The notes beneath the pieces are model-generated. The model saw only the letters and a program-made list of their open reading frames with translations. It did no database searches and was not told the origin of the DNA. This document shows positions 33,165 to 42,751 of a stretch of DNA of 50,146 nt, one piece after another. Made by a program: the position numbers and the translations under genes. How positions within the stretch are numbered: the stretch's first letter is position 1; each line of letters opens with the position of its first letter. The stretch is from Acidobacteriaceae bacterium (GTDB lineage Bacteria > Acidobacteriota > Terriglobia > Terriglobales > Acidobacteriaceae), in contig PLHQ01000101.1 in NCBI GenBank assembly GCA_003138975.1, positions 101,022 to 151,167 on the forward strand, given 5' to 3'.

Positions 33165-36100
33165 TCAGAACGTCCAACGCAGAGAGAACTGGATCAGGCG
33201 CGGAGTGCCCGTGGTGCTCACAATCTCGCCGAATGGGTCTGGGCTAGTCCGGCTGCCGGATGCCCAGGCCAGGTACTGCTCGTAGTCCGTCACGAGCGGA
33301 GTGCCGAAATTTGGGTGATTCCACAGGTTGAAGAAATCGGCGGCGAAGCGGAGATCTTGCCGCTCTGTAAGCTTGATGTGCTTGATGAGGGAGAAATCCC
33401 AGTTCTGCTGGAATGGGCCACGATAGATATTGCGGCCGAGATCGCCGAATCCAGTAGTGCAGTAATTGGAATCCGTCTGGCATTGCGTTGGATAAAGCTG
33501 CGGCGCGGTGGTGAAGGCAGCCGGATTCAGATATCCGCTCAAACGCTGCGAGATGCTGCCGGAAGTCATGCCGCTGCCGATGGTGGCGCCGGAAGCCAGA
33601 CTAGCGCTCACAGGCGACGTGCCGGCTCCCAGGAAAGCGTTGCCGCCGTTGGAATCCAAAACTGAAAACGGCAGCGACGATTGCAGGCTGGTGACGCCGC
33701 TCACGGCCCACTCCCCGAGTGCTGCGTGCTTAAACCCGGTGGTGTGAGCGAAGAATGGGAGGTCGTAAACGTAGCTGACTTTTAACACCTGCGGACGGTT
33801 GAAATCAGAGATTCCGCGCGAGGCGTTGATCGTACTTTCATCGTTGAAGGCGGTGTTGTTGGCCGTGTTTCCGGTCGAGGTCGCGTCAATGTTCTTGGAG
33901 AATGTGTAGGCAGCCTGAATGTAACCCCGCTCCCAGCGCCGCGAGACTGTGGCCTGGAAAGAGTGGTAAATGGAATAGGCGTCATTGGCGAAGATTTGAT
34001 AACCCGAATAGCCGTTCAGGCCGGGCGTGGGCGTACGCGCAATGGCGTTTGAAAAAGTATTGTCGGTGATTTGATAAGTGTTGCCGCTGGTGTCCGTGAC
34101 CGTGAATGGATTAGCCGGCGTGGCGTTTACCGACTGGATGGCGTCCCGTGTTTCGCGGAGGTGCGTGCCCTTGGTGCCGACATAGCCAACCTCCAGCACC
34201 CACTTGCGGCCCAGATCACGCTGCAGGGTGAGATTCCATTGCTGCGTGTTGGGGACTACGAAATGCCGAGGGACTTCCAGCACAAACAAGTTTTGCGTGG
34301 AGTTCACACCCGGTCCGCCGGTGCAGGCATAGTTGCCGTCCGGTATGTTCGGGTTGTTGCTGGGGGCGAAGCTGATGAGACGGGCCAGGCATGGCAGCCA
34401 GGCGCCTGACAACTGCCCGGCGGCAGGCACTGCGTTGGAATTGGTGGCTGGGGTTCCGGTGAAGAAATCAGACATGGTGAACCCGGGCGTCGTCCCGAAA
34501 AACACAATGGGAATAAACGGCGACTGGAAGCTAAGTTGGTCGACCGCTCCTACGTCTTCTCGAACGTAGAAGATACCGTAGCCGCCGCGGAGGGTCGTGT
34601 TGTGATGGCCGAGAACGTCCCACGCGAAGCCAACGCGCGGGCCGATGCCGGTGGAGACGCTGTTGTTGAAGGTTGATCCAGCAGCGTTTCCGGTGAGGCC
34701 GGGAACGCCCAGCTTGTTGACGCAGCTCGGATAGATGAACGGATACTGGCCTGACTTGGTGAGGTCCGATTCCATGTTGCCGATGTGGCAGGCATTGTCG
34801 CTCCAGGCGCCAAAGAACTCAGTGCGCAGGCCGAGATTCAAAGTCAGGTTCTGAGTGGCTTTCCAGTCGTCCTGCGCGAACACGGCGGAATTTTTCTGGC
34901 GATAGTTATGGTTATAGACGCCGCCGCCGCCAAAGCTGAATTCTGGAGTGCCTTGCAGGAAATTCGCAAAATCCGTGACCGTGGAGTCGCCAAAGTAAAG
35001 CTGGCCATTGAAGACCTGCGGGAATTGTTTATTGAGGCTGACCGGCGTGAATTCGCCCCCAAATCGCCAATTGTGTTTGCCCCTGACCCACCCCAGCGTC
35101 TCTATGAAATTAAAGTTGTTCTGTGCCTGATACTGGTTGGCTTGCGGCGTAGGACCAAACTGAAACCCTGAACTGACGAAGGTAAATTTGTAAATGTTGT
35201 CCGTGAGATTGTTGGTGGGGCGGGTGATACCAGCCTGGCTCGCGGTGACGGGCGGAACGTTAATGTCGCTGTTATTGATGCGAATAAAGCCAAGGCGGAA
35301 GTCATTCACCAGCGTGGGGGAGAAAATGTGAGTCTCGGTAAGGGAGAAGACCCGATCTTTTACCGGAAGTTGGTAAGGGAAGTTGAGATCTCCGCTGCTG
35401 ATGCTACCGCCCAGAGAGGCTTGCAGGCCGCCCGCGCCAAAGGGCACGTCCGATTGAAAATTTTGAAAGAAGAATTGGGCGGAGAGCTTGTCCTTGGAGT
35501 TGCGGAACTCGCGATCCCATGTCGCGGTGAATTGGTTGTCGGTGTAGCTGCCGGGCTCGCTGACTGTAAACGGGACGACGGTGCCGGCAGCGGTTCCACT
35601 GGGGACGTTGGGCAGGGGGTAAAGATAGCCGTTGCCAGCCGCACCAAACTGGTTGCTTTGAAACGCGATCAGCGATGCCGCGACCGGATCAAAGCTGGAG
35701 ATGCCAAAAGCAGACGCCAGAGCGGCCTGACCGGAGGGTCCACGATCCGCCGCGGGAATATACGGGATGAGCGTGCTGATGATCGTTCCCGGGGAATCGC
35801 CGCTGCGCTGGCGTGTTCCCGAATAGTTGACGAAGAAGAAACCGAGCTTGCCGCCGGTGCCGATCGGGCCGCCCACATCCCCACCGAAAATGTTTTGCTG
35901 GACCACGGGCCTTGGCTCGCCCGCTCCATTGAGAAAGTAGTCGTTAGCGTCCAGTACGGTGTTGCGGAAGAATTCGTACGCCTCGCCGTGGAACGCGTTG
36001 GTGCCTGTCTTCAGAATGGCGTTGATGTTGCCGCCTCCATTGCGGCCCTGGGTGGCGTCGTAAAGCGAGGTTTGCACCTTGAATTCCTGAATCACCGCAG

Positions 36101-36752
36101 GATTAGGCAGCGGGGTCGTAGTCAGCTCGGCGACGTTGTAGTCCGTCGCGCTGATGCCTTCAATCTGATAGTTATTGTTGTCTTCGCGCTGGCCGTTCAC
36201 TTCAATCCGCACATTGCCGCGTCCCAACTGCGAGGCGGCATTCAACTCGCCTTGCGCGCCGCTCGATAGCGTGAGCAACTGCTGAAAGTTTTGCGTGGCG
36301 AGCGGCAGGTTCTTGATGGTTCCCGATTCAATGGCCTGCCCCGTCGTGGCATCGGTAGTGTCTACCTCCTGCACTTCGGCTTGCACTTCCACCTGCTGTT
36401 GCACGGCCTGGGTCTTGAGCTTGGCGATCAGGCGCGTGGTCTCGGTCACGCGCACGACGATGTCGCGGAATGTGGATTCGGCGAACCCGGCTCCATGGAC
36501 GCTTACCGTATACTCGCCCGCCGGCAGCAACGGAGCGGTGAAAGAACCGTCGGGGCCTGAAGTGACGCTGCGTTCCAGCACACCGGTTTCCTGGTTCGTG
36601 ATGCGCACTTCGGCGTTGGCCACGACCGCGCCGCTAGGATCCTGAATCGTGCCTGTGATCGCGCCCGTCGCGCCGCCTTGAGCGAAGGCTTGGGCAACAA
36701 ATGCAGTTGCGAGAAAACTAATCCAGATGAACCTACCTTGTAGCTTCGGCAT
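33165..36752 (-). CDS. Oar-like TonB-dependent receptor with carboxypeptidase-regulatory domain
   Basis: 1195-residue outer-membrane protein. Signal peptide (ISFLATAFVAQAFAQG, cut near 25), a CarboxypepD_reg-like Ig domain at about 27-110 (GAITGTIQDPSGAVVANAEV; DGSFTAPLLPAGEYTVSVHG), a plug domain near 130-250 (QNFQQLLTLSSGAQ; VNGQREDNNNYQIEGISATD) and a long barrel ending RLIQFSLRWTF, with a terminal aromatic as required for BAM insertion. Large families of these occur in Acidobacteria and take up oligosaccharides or peptides; the ligand is unknown. GGGAGAGG is its ribosome site. Confidence 0.93.
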   Translation of the reverse strand: MPKLQGRFIWISFLATAFVAQAFAQGGATGAITGTIQDPSGAVVANAEVRITNQETGVLERSVTSGPDGSFTAPLLPAGEYTVSVHGAGFAESTFRDIVVRVTETTRLIAKLKTQAVQQQVEVQAEVQEVDTTDATTGQAIESGTIKNLPLATQNFQQLLTLSSGAQGELNAASQLGRGNVRIEVNGQREDNNNYQIEGISATDYNVAELTTTPLPNPAVIQEFKVQTSLYDATQGRNGGGNINAILKTGTNAFHGEAYEFFRNTVLDANDYFLNGAGEPRPVVQQNIFGGDVGGPIGTGGKLGFFFVNYSGTRQRSGDSPGTIISTLIPYIPAADRGPSGQAALASAFGISSFDPVAASLIAFQSNQFGAAGNGYLYPLPNVPSGTAAGTVVPFTVSEPGSYTDNQFTATWDREFRNSKDKLSAQFFFQNFQSDVPFGAGGLQASLGGSISSGDLNFPYQLPVKDRVFSLTETHIFSPTLVNDFRLGFIRINNSDINVPPVTASQAGITRPTNNLTDNIYKFTFVSSGFQFGPTPQANQYQAQNNFNFIETLGWVRGKHNWRFGGEFTPVSLNKQFPQVFNGQLYFGDSTVTDFANFLQGTPEFSFGGGGVYNHNYRQKNSAVFAQDDWKATQNLTLNLGLRTEFFGAWSDNACHIGNMESDLTKSGQYPFIYPSCVNKLGVPGLTGNAAGSTFNNSVSTGIGPRVGFAWDVLGHHNTTLRGGYGIFYVREDVGAVDQLSFQSPFIPIVFFGTTPGFTMSDFFTGTPATNSNAVPAAGQLSGAWLPCLARLISFAPSNNPNIPDGNYACTGGPGVNSTQNLFVLEVPRHFVVPNTQQWNLTLQRDLGRKWVLEVGYVGTKGTHLRETRDAIQSVNATPANPFTVTDTSGNTYQITDNTFSNAIARTPTPGLNGYSGYQIFANDAYSIYHSFQATVSRRWERGYIQAAYTFSKNIDATSTGNTANNTAFNDESTINASRGISDFNRPQVLKVSYVYDLPFFAHTTGFKHAALGEWAVSGVTSLQSSLPFSVLDSNGGNAFLGAGTSPVSASLASGATIGSGMTSGSISQRLSGYLNPAAFTTAPQLYPTQCQTDSNYCTTGFGDLGRNIYRGPFQQNWDFSLIKHIKLTERQDLRFAADFFNLWNHPNFGTPLVTDYEQYLAWASGSRTSPDPFGEIVSTTGTPRLIQFSLRWTF

Positions 36753-37090
36753 CGCCTCTCCCTAAGTTCGGAATGGAATTTTGTTTATTGCTGGAACGGG
36801 GGTTTGACGAGTGAACAAGCGGATCGACAACAGAAGAATGCGTGCAGCCAGTCTTGTGTGCTCACACGCAGGAGTGGGCTGCGGAGGTACAAAGGTGATC
36901 GCTTGAGTTCAGCTATCGCCATTGGATACACGTTTCCCCGCAGAGTGCCTGGACTCTGGGGATTGCGGAAGCATACTCAAAGTGGCGGGCCGTTGGCAAT
37001 ACAAATCCTGCTGCCAGAACTTTTCGGTTAGAGAATGCAGTGACCAGTCCACGTTCAGTCCAGTTCTGGGATCCGGCGCTGGAAGAGGGT
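36753..37090. other. intergenic region without a recognised gene
   Basis: 338 bp between the TonB receptor and clcA, both on the minus strand. It should carry the receptor's promoter; on the minus strand TTGCCA, 18 bp, TATGCT near 36975-37004 is a weak candidate. No repeat, RNA or credible ORF is seen. Confidence 0.5.
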
Positions 37091-38971
37091 TCAATTCTCA
37101 GAATTGGGCTGACGGGTCCTGGGAAACCATCCTGGTTCGCGCAAGTTTTCATCGTGGAAGCCGCGGAGTCGGGCGGCCATCACTCCGCTTCGGCTGAGAT
37201 ATCCGATGGTTTTGCGATGGTCGGCGCGATCGACCACGGGCAGGCGTCCGATGTCATACCGCAGCATCTTCGAAGCGGCTTCGGAGACAAGTTCGTCGGG
37301 ATAGGTAACGATCAGGTGGCTGCTGCCAACTTCCAGAACGCTCATCTCTCCTGAGGGGTCTTGGGCGAGGGCGCGAAGCAAGTCGCCCCGCGTGATGATG
37401 CCGGAAAGCTTTCCGGTTTCATCGAGGATCAGAAGAGCCTCGTGCCGAGCGACAACCGGGTCGTGTCGCGCAATGCGCTCCGCTAACGTGCCAACCTTTG
37501 TGTCAGCCGGTATGGCGGGTAAATCCCGATCCATGGTTTCTTCAACCTTGGTCTGAGCGAGAACGTCGGCTTCGTAATCCTGATGAACGTGTAACCCCCG
37601 GCGCGCCAGTTTTTCCGTCATGATCGAACTGTTAGGCATAAAGAGCATGGCGATGCCGTCGGCGATGACGCTGACCAACATGAGCGGCAAGACTGAGTTG
37701 TAGTCGCGGGTGATCTCAAAAGCAAAGATAATGAACGTAAACGTGGCACGCGAGGCCGCGCCGAAAACCGCGCCCATGGCTACCAGCGCGAAAGCGCCGG
37801 GAGTAAGGTGCGCGCCGGGAAGGAAGTGATTCGCGATCATGGCGAAGAGGCCGCCCATGGCCGCGCTCCACATGAAGCAGGGCGCCAGCAGCCCACCCGA
37901 GGTGCCGGAGCCGAGCGAGACAGCCAGGGCAACGGCCTTGGCCAGCATGACGATCAGCAGAAGTTTCCAGGCGAGCGCGGCATTGAGAATGTCGCCGATG
38001 GTATCGTAGCCGACGCCGAGCACGCGGGGCACGAAGAACCCGATGATGCCTAGTCCGAGAGCGCCCACCGCCGGCCACCACATTTCGTCGAACGGGAGTC
38101 TGTCGAATTGATCTTCTACCCAGTACAGCAGCTTGCTGAAGCCCACGGCGGCCAGGCCGCAGATCAGGCCTAACACAAGATACAACGGCAGAGCCCGGGG
38201 GATGGCGAAGTCCATCGGGTTGACCTGAAACATCGGCCCCAAACCCAGAAGCTGCATGTGGACTGCGGTCGCCAGTGTGCTCGCGATCACAAGCGGGATG
38301 AACGAGCGCGACTTGAACTCGAAGAGCAACAACTCGATGGCAAGAATTACGCCGGCGATGGGAGTGTTGAAGGTGGCAGACATGCCGGCGGCCGCACCGC
38401 AGGCGAGCAGTACCTTGCGCTCGACCGCAGTCGTATGAAAGGTCTGACCGACGAGCGACCCGATCGCTCCGCCGGTTTGAATGATTGGGCCTTCCGCACC
38501 GAACGGACCGCCCGTACCGATCGCGATTGCCGCCGAGATGGGCTTCAGGATGGCCACACGCGGGGCGATACGGCTGCGGTTGAACAAGACCGCTTCCATG
38601 GCTTCTGGAATGCCGTGGCCCTTAATTTTCGATGTTCCGTACTTGGCCATAACACCCACGATGAGTCCGCCAATGACCGGGGTCACGATTACCATCCAGC
38701 CGAGATGGTTGTGTTGCGCGCTCGTGAAGGCGCTGGACCAGCGATGGTAGAAGAAGAGATTGGTGAACAGGCCGATTAACTTGTAGAGAGCGAAGGCGAC
38801 TATGCCTGCCACAACACCGATCGCGGCGGAAAGAAGTGAGATCAGCAGCATGCGGAACGGCGCGGGCGGAGGTGCGTCCGCTATCGTGCTCTCTAAGTTT
38901 GGGGTGGGGGCGGGCACGGAGCCGGCTGGAACGGATGTTTTCTTGGCAGTTCGTTTGCCGGTGGTACTCAT
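37091..38971 (-). CDS. ClC-type chloride channel/antiporter with two CBS domains
   Basis: 626 residues. The ClC core (about 40-450) shows the anion-site motifs KGHGIPEAM (118-125), GTGGPFGAEGPIIQTGGAIG with the gating Glu160, and GGLLAPCFMWSAAMG; the external gating Glu suggests H+/Cl- exchange rather than a pure channel. Two CBS domains (about 485-600; DRDLPAIPADTKVGTLAERI and ELVSEAASKMLRYDIGRLPV) sense nucleotides. Its ATG overlaps the marR stop (ATGA), so both are translated together. Confidence 0.94.
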   Translation of the reverse strand: MSTTGKRTAKKTSVPAGSVPAPTPNLESTIADAPPPAPFRMLLISLLSAAIGVVAGIVAFALYKLIGLFTNLFFYHRWSSAFTSAQHNHLGWMVIVTPVIGGLIVGVMAKYGTSKIKGHGIPEAMEAVLFNRSRIAPRVAILKPISAAIAIGTGGPFGAEGPIIQTGGAIGSLVGQTFHTTAVERKVLLACGAAAGMSATFNTPIAGVILAIELLLFEFKSRSFIPLVIASTLATAVHMQLLGLGPMFQVNPMDFAIPRALPLYLVLGLICGLAAVGFSKLLYWVEDQFDRLPFDEMWWPAVGALGLGIIGFFVPRVLGVGYDTIGDILNAALAWKLLLIVMLAKAVALAVSLGSGTSGGLLAPCFMWSAAMGGLFAMIANHFLPGAHLTPGAFALVAMGAVFGAASRATFTFIIFAFEITRDYNSVLPLMLVSVIADGIAMLFMPNSSIMTEKLARRGLHVHQDYEADVLAQTKVEETMDRDLPAIPADTKVGTLAERIARHDPVVARHEALLILDETGKLSGIITRGDLLRALAQDPSGEMSVLEVGSSHLIVTYPDELVSEAASKMLRYDIGRLPVVDRADHRKTIGYLSRSGVMAARLRGFHDENLREPGWFPRTRQPNSEN

Positions 38972-39444
38972 GGATGCTTGGTTGTCTTTCCTTTTTCATG
39001 AGGGACGGCAGAATGCTGGGGAGGCGCATCGTTGCCCTCCCGCATAATGCGCCGAAGAGCGGCTACCAGTTCGGGTCCGGCACTGCGAAGTTCCTCATGA
39101 TGATGAAGCGCAAGCTCGGCGAGCACCTTCTCTCCTTTGGGAGTAAGCATGAGGAGCACTTCGCGGCGGTCGTCGTGCGCCCGCGTGCGGTGCACAAATC
39201 CTCCCGCTTCCAGGCGGTTCACCAGCTCTACGGCGCTGTGGTGGCGGATCTCCATGCGATTGGCCAACTCGCGGATTCGCGGACGCACGCTGGCGGGCAT
39301 GCCCTTAATCGCCAGCATCAGTTGGTACTGGCCCCGCTCCAATCCTGCCTGCTTTACCGCTTGTTCGCTGAAGTGGAGAAACCGGCGGATCTGGTACCGG
39401 AACTCTGCCAGCGCCTGGTAATCCGACAAGGTGAGCCTTTTCAT
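38968..39444 (-). CDS. MarR-family transcriptional regulator
   Basis: 158 residues: dimer helix LAEFRYQIRRFLHFSEQAVK, wHTH core RIRELANRMEIRHHSAVELV and NRLEAGGFVHRTRAHDDRRE with the wing Asp-Arg pair, then LLMLTPKGEKVLAELALHHH. The open frame runs to 39531, but that part crosses the promoter and operator, so ATG 39444 is preferred. First gene of the marR-clcA operon; probably autorepressed through the palindrome at 39487-39503. Confidence 0.9.
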   Translation of the reverse strand: MKRLTLSDYQALAEFRYQIRRFLHFSEQAVKQAGLERGQYQLMLAIKGMPASVRPRIRELANRMEIRHHSAVELVNRLEAGGFVHRTRAHDDRREVLLMLTPKGEKVLAELALHHHEELRSAGPELVAALRRIMREGNDAPPQHSAVPHEKGKTTKHP

Positions 39445-39483
39445 GCCGCTGATTGTATCGTGCCGCGATCCACTTCCTTTAAT

Positions 39484-39512
39484 AGAATATCGTAAGGCGA
39501 TATAATACTCAA
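39484..39512 (-). promoter_or_regulatory. marR-clcA promoter with operator palindrome in the spacer
   Basis: On the minus strand: -35 TTGAGT (39512-39507), 17-bp spacer, -10 TATTCT (39489-39484). The palindrome ATATCG-CCTTA-CGATAT (39503-39487) fills the spacer and touches the -10, the classic site for a MarR dimer that blocks its own promoter. mRNA start near 39477, 33 nt before the ATG. Confidence 0.65.
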
Positions 39513-39616
39513 AAGGCAAAACTTCGACCATTCCTGCGCACGCTGGCCTCTTTTTCGTACTCCAGTTAGAATCCTCTGTCCCACTTGCATCAGCATCGAC
39601 AGGAGGCGAATTCGCC

Positions 39617-40975
39617 TTGATCCCGCGCTACACCCGCCCAGAAATGGGTCGAATCTGGAGTGATGAGAATCGCTTCCGCACCTGGCTGGCTGTGGAAGTC
39701 GCTGCCACCGAGACTCTGGCCGAGGCAGGCATGGTTCCCAAGCCGGCGGCCAAGTCCATTCGCGAACGTGCCGATTTCAGTGTGGAACGCATTCACGAGA
39801 TCGAAGCCGAAGTGCGCCATGACGTGATTGCCTTCACTACCGCCGTGGCCGAGATCGTCGGCCCCGATGCACGATGGTTTCATTATGGCCTCACTTCCAA
39901 TGACGTGGTCGATACCGCGCAGGCTTTGCTGATCAAGCAGGCCTCGTCGCTCATCGCACAGGATCTTGCACGCCTGGCCGAAGTGCTCGAACGCCGCGCC
40001 TGGGAATTCAAAGACACGCCGATGGTGGGGCGCACGCACGGCATTCACGCTGAGCCGATCACTTTCGGGTTCAAACTGGCAAACTGGTATTCGGAAACAC
40101 AACGAAACATTGCCCGGTTCAAGGCGGCAGCCGAGGATCTGCGAGTCGGAAAGTTTTCAGGAGCGGTCGGGATCTTCGCTCATCTCACGCCAGAAATCGA
40201 AGAGCAGATTTGCGCGCGCCTGGGTCTTAAGGCGGCGGCTGTGTCCTCGCAGGTGATCCAGCGCGACCGTCACGCACATTATCTTTCGACGCTAGCCGTG
40301 ATCGCGTCCACGTTGGACAAGATTGCCACCGAGATCAGGCACCTGCAGCGCACGGAGGTTCGTGAGGCTGAGGAATTTTTCACCGAAAAGCAAAAAGGAT
40401 CTTCCGCAATGCCACACAAGCGAAATCCCGTGACCAGTGAGCAGATCAGCGGTCTGGCGCGAGTGGTGCGCGGCAATGCGCAGGCCGGGTTTGAAAATGT
40501 TGCTTTATGGCACGAGCGCGACATCTCGCACTCTTCAACCGAGCGCGTCATTCTGCCCGATTCCACCACGTTAGTCGATTATTTGTTGAGCAAGACAGCC
40601 AATCTAATCGAAACCATGTTTGTGTATCCCAAACGGATGATGGCAAACCTGGAGAGCACACACGGGCTGATCTTCAGCGGTCAGCTCCTGCTCGATCTGG
40701 TGGAGCATGGAGTTTCCCGCGAGGACGCCTACCGCCTGGTGCAAGCGCACGCGATGCGCGCGTGGAAAGAAGGTCTGGACTTCCACCAATTGGTCCTTGC
40801 CGATAAGGAAATCACGGAAAAAGTTCCACGGAAACAAATCGAGTACGCGTTCGATTTGCCGCGTCAGTTGAAGAGTGTGGATAAGATCTTCGCGCGCGTC
40901 TTTCCGAACCCGGCTGCGAGCCGCACGAAATCTACTAGTCATCCGCGGTCCACGCGCACGCGGAACCGTCGCTAA
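39617..40975 (+). CDS. purB: adenylosuccinate lyase PurB
   Basis: Splits adenylosuccinate and SAICAR in purine synthesis. 452 residues. The TTG start at 39617 (IPRYTRPEMGRIWSDENRFR) fits the family; AGGAGG lies 10 nt upstream. HYGLTSNDVVDTAQ, VGRTHGIHAEPITFG (catalytic His) and the signature GSSAMPHKRNPV (mobile Ser loop, about 259-270) are present. The last ~20 residues are basic (RTKSTSHPRSTRTRNRR) and beyond the usual end. Confidence 0.95.
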   Translation: MIPRYTRPEMGRIWSDENRFRTWLAVEVAATETLAEAGMVPKPAAKSIRERADFSVERIHEIEAEVRHDVIAFTTAVAEIVGPDARWFHYGLTSNDVVDTAQALLIKQASSLIAQDLARLAEVLERRAWEFKDTPMVGRTHGIHAEPITFGFKLANWYSETQRNIARFKAAAEDLRVGKFSGAVGIFAHLTPEIEEQICARLGLKAAAVSSQVIQRDRHAHYLSTLAVIASTLDKIATEIRHLQRTEVREAEEFFTEKQKGSSAMPHKRNPVTSEQISGLARVVRGNAQAGFENVALWHERDISHSSTERVILPDSTTLVDYLLSKTANLIETMFVYPKRMMANLESTHGLIFSGQLLLDLVEHGVSREDAYRLVQAHAMRAWKEGLDFHQLVLADKEITEKVPRKQIEYAFDLPRQLKSVDKIFARVFPNPAASRTKSTSHPRSTRTRNRR

Positions 40976-41090
40976 CCGCGGTTCACACTTTATTAAACCC
41001 GGCTGACCTGACAAAGTTGCGGTCGTCCTTCCCTCGCTGTGCCGTTTCCCGCCCATGCATCTTCTCCCTACATCCGGGCATCGAAGGAAT

Positions 41091-41104
41091 TAACCAATTG
41101 GTTA
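41091..41104. promoter_or_regulatory. perfect 14-bp palindrome before the BON gene
   Basis: TAACCAATTGGTTA, fully symmetric, 39 bp before the BON-protein start. Its form suits a TetR- or MarR-type dimer. No regulator gene is next to it, so the binding protein would act in trans. Confidence 0.5.
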
Positions 41105-41143
41105 GTTCGTAAAGTTTCGTCAAAACTGGGTCGGAGGTGACCT

Positions 41144-41938
41144 ATGACAATGGTTACAACGAAGAAGGCAGGCTTGCTGAACATTGTGGGTGCGTTGCTG
41201 GCAGTGGGATTATGGAGTGCGACGCTGGTCGCTCAGACTGCAGATGCAACCCGCTACGACAATCAGATTCAAACCGCACTAACGATGAAGCTGGGCAAGA
41301 AAGATCAGTTCCGCGACGTTCGATCTAGCGTGCAAGACCGCATCGTAACCCTGACGGGTACGGTCGATCTCTACCAGCGCAAACTGGACGCGGCCAAGCT
41401 GGCTCGAAAAACTGCGAGTGTGCAGGCCGTGCATAACTTGATCACTGTGGCCGGGCCAAATGTGCCCGATGCCCAACTGGAGCAGAAGCTGGCCAAGAAG
41501 TTGCGTTACGTGCGTTCTGGTTACGACATCACGTTTGACTACTTCGCGCTCAACGTGAAGGACGGGGTCGTCATGGTCGAGGGGCAGGATCGAACTGGAG
41601 TCGGCCGCGATGAAGCTCTTGCCGATATTTCGAATATGCCTGGAGTGAAAGACGTAATCGCGAATATCTCATTGGAACCGGTTTCGCCGATGGACGATGG
41701 TCTGCGATTGCGTGCGGCGCGCGTCATCTACCTCGATTCCGTGCTGAGCAAGTACGCCATGGACCCGGCACGGCCGATTCGGATCATCGTGGACAACGGC
41801 CACGTTACGCTTTACGGCTCCGTGGATAGCACCATGGATAAAACCGTAGCCGGAATTCGAGCCAACCAGCTCTTCGGCGCCTTCAGCGTGGTGAACAAAC
41901 TGGTCATAGAAAAGGATTCGGGCCAGTCTGGACTTTGA
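41144..41938 (+). CDS. secreted BON-domain protein
   Basis: 264 residues. Signal peptide (LLNIVGALLAVGLWSATLVA, cut near 31). Three BON-like alpha/beta domains: about 38-105 (RSSVQDRIVTLTGTVDLYQR), 110-185 (LNVKDGVVMVEGQDRTG) and 190-260 (PIRIIVDNGHVTLYGSVDST). BON domains bind phospholipid or peptidoglycan; OsmY is the known periplasmic stress example. Strong ribosome site GGAGGTGA. Ends at a terminator. Confidence 0.9.
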   Translation: MTMVTTKKAGLLNIVGALLAVGLWSATLVAQTADATRYDNQIQTALTMKLGKKDQFRDVRSSVQDRIVTLTGTVDLYQRKLDAAKLARKTASVQAVHNLITVAGPNVPDAQLEQKLAKKLRYVRSGYDITFDYFALNVKDGVVMVEGQDRTGVGRDEALADISNMPGVKDVIANISLEPVSPMDDGLRLRAARVIYLDSVLSKYAMDPARPIRIIVDNGHVTLYGSVDSTMDKTVAGIRANQLFGAFSVVNKLVIEKDSGQSGL

Positions 41939-41954
41939 TTCTGAGAAGGAGAGG

Positions 41955-41987
41955 AGGCGCGGTGCAATCCGCGGCCTTTTTTTATTT
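41955..41987 (+). terminator. rho-independent terminator after the BON gene
   Basis: AGGCGCGG / CCGCG(G)CCT with one bulged base, loop TGCAAT, then TTTTTTTATTT. It overlaps the stop end of larB on the other strand. Confidence 0.65.
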
Positions 41988-42732
41988 ACAATCGATTGAT
42001 CAACGACGCCACGTATCCCGCGCCGAATCCATTATCGATATTCACCACGCTCACATTTGAGGCGCAGGAATTCAGCATGCCGAGCAGCGCGGTCAGTCCT
42101 TTGAACGATGAGCCATATCCCACGCTGGTGGGCACCGCGATTACAGGAACGCCAACAAGTCCTCCGACCACGCTGGGCAGTGCGCCTTCCATGCCGGCGC
42201 AGACAATCACGACGCGAGCCTTCGTGAGCGCTTCCCGATTGGCTAGGAGACGATGAATCCCCGCGACGCCCACGTCATAGAAATGCTCCACAGTATTGCC
42301 CATGAGTTCGGCAGTCACGACAGCCTCTTCGGCCACAGGGATGTCGCTGGTTCCCGCCGATACTACAGCGATCGTCCCCTTACCGTAGGTGTGCGGATCA
42401 CGTTGCAGCACAATCGCACGCGCGAGTTCGCGATATTCTGCCGCGCGGACTTTTTTCTTCACTGCAGCAAACTGTTTCTTATCGGCGCGCGTCGCGAGGA
42501 TGTTGCCACCGTGCTTGGCCAATCGCGCAAAAATCTGCGCCGTATGCGACGGAGTCTTCCCCTCCCCAAGAATCACTTCGGGCATGCCTGCGCGCAGACT
42601 GCGATGATGGTCCACCTTGGCAAAACCAAGATCTTCAAAGGGCAAATGGCGCAGGCGCTCCACGGCACCGTCAGGCGAGATTTTGCCTTGGCGCACTTGC
42701 TCGAACAATTTGCGGATGGACTCGGCGTTCAC
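41986..42732 (-). CDS. larB: nickel-pincer cofactor synthesis protein LarB
   Basis: Carboxylates and hydrolyses nicotinic acid adenine dinucleotide, the first step to the nickel-pincer nucleotide of lactate racemase. 248 residues: N-terminal helical part with [28 protein letters not shown], then an AIR-carboxylase (PurE-like) domain with [55 protein letters not shown] and the final [11 protein letters not shown]. larC, larE and larA are not in the window. 19 bp behind the ChaN-like gene, same strand. Confidence 0.92.
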   Translation of the reverse strand: MNAESIRKLFEQVRQGKISPDGAVERLRHLPFEDLGFAKVDHHRSLRAGMPEVILGEGKTPSHTAQIFARLAKHGGNILATRADKKQFAAVKKKVRAAEYRELARAIVLQRDPHTYGKGTIAVVSAGTSDIPVAEEAVVTAELMGNTVEHFYDVGVAGIHRLLANREALTKARVVIVCAGMEGALPSVVGGLVGVPVIAVPTSVGYGSSFKGLTALLGMLNSCASNVSVVNIDNGFGAGYVASLINRL

Positions 42733-42751
42733 GGTAGCACTGAGCAGTTGG

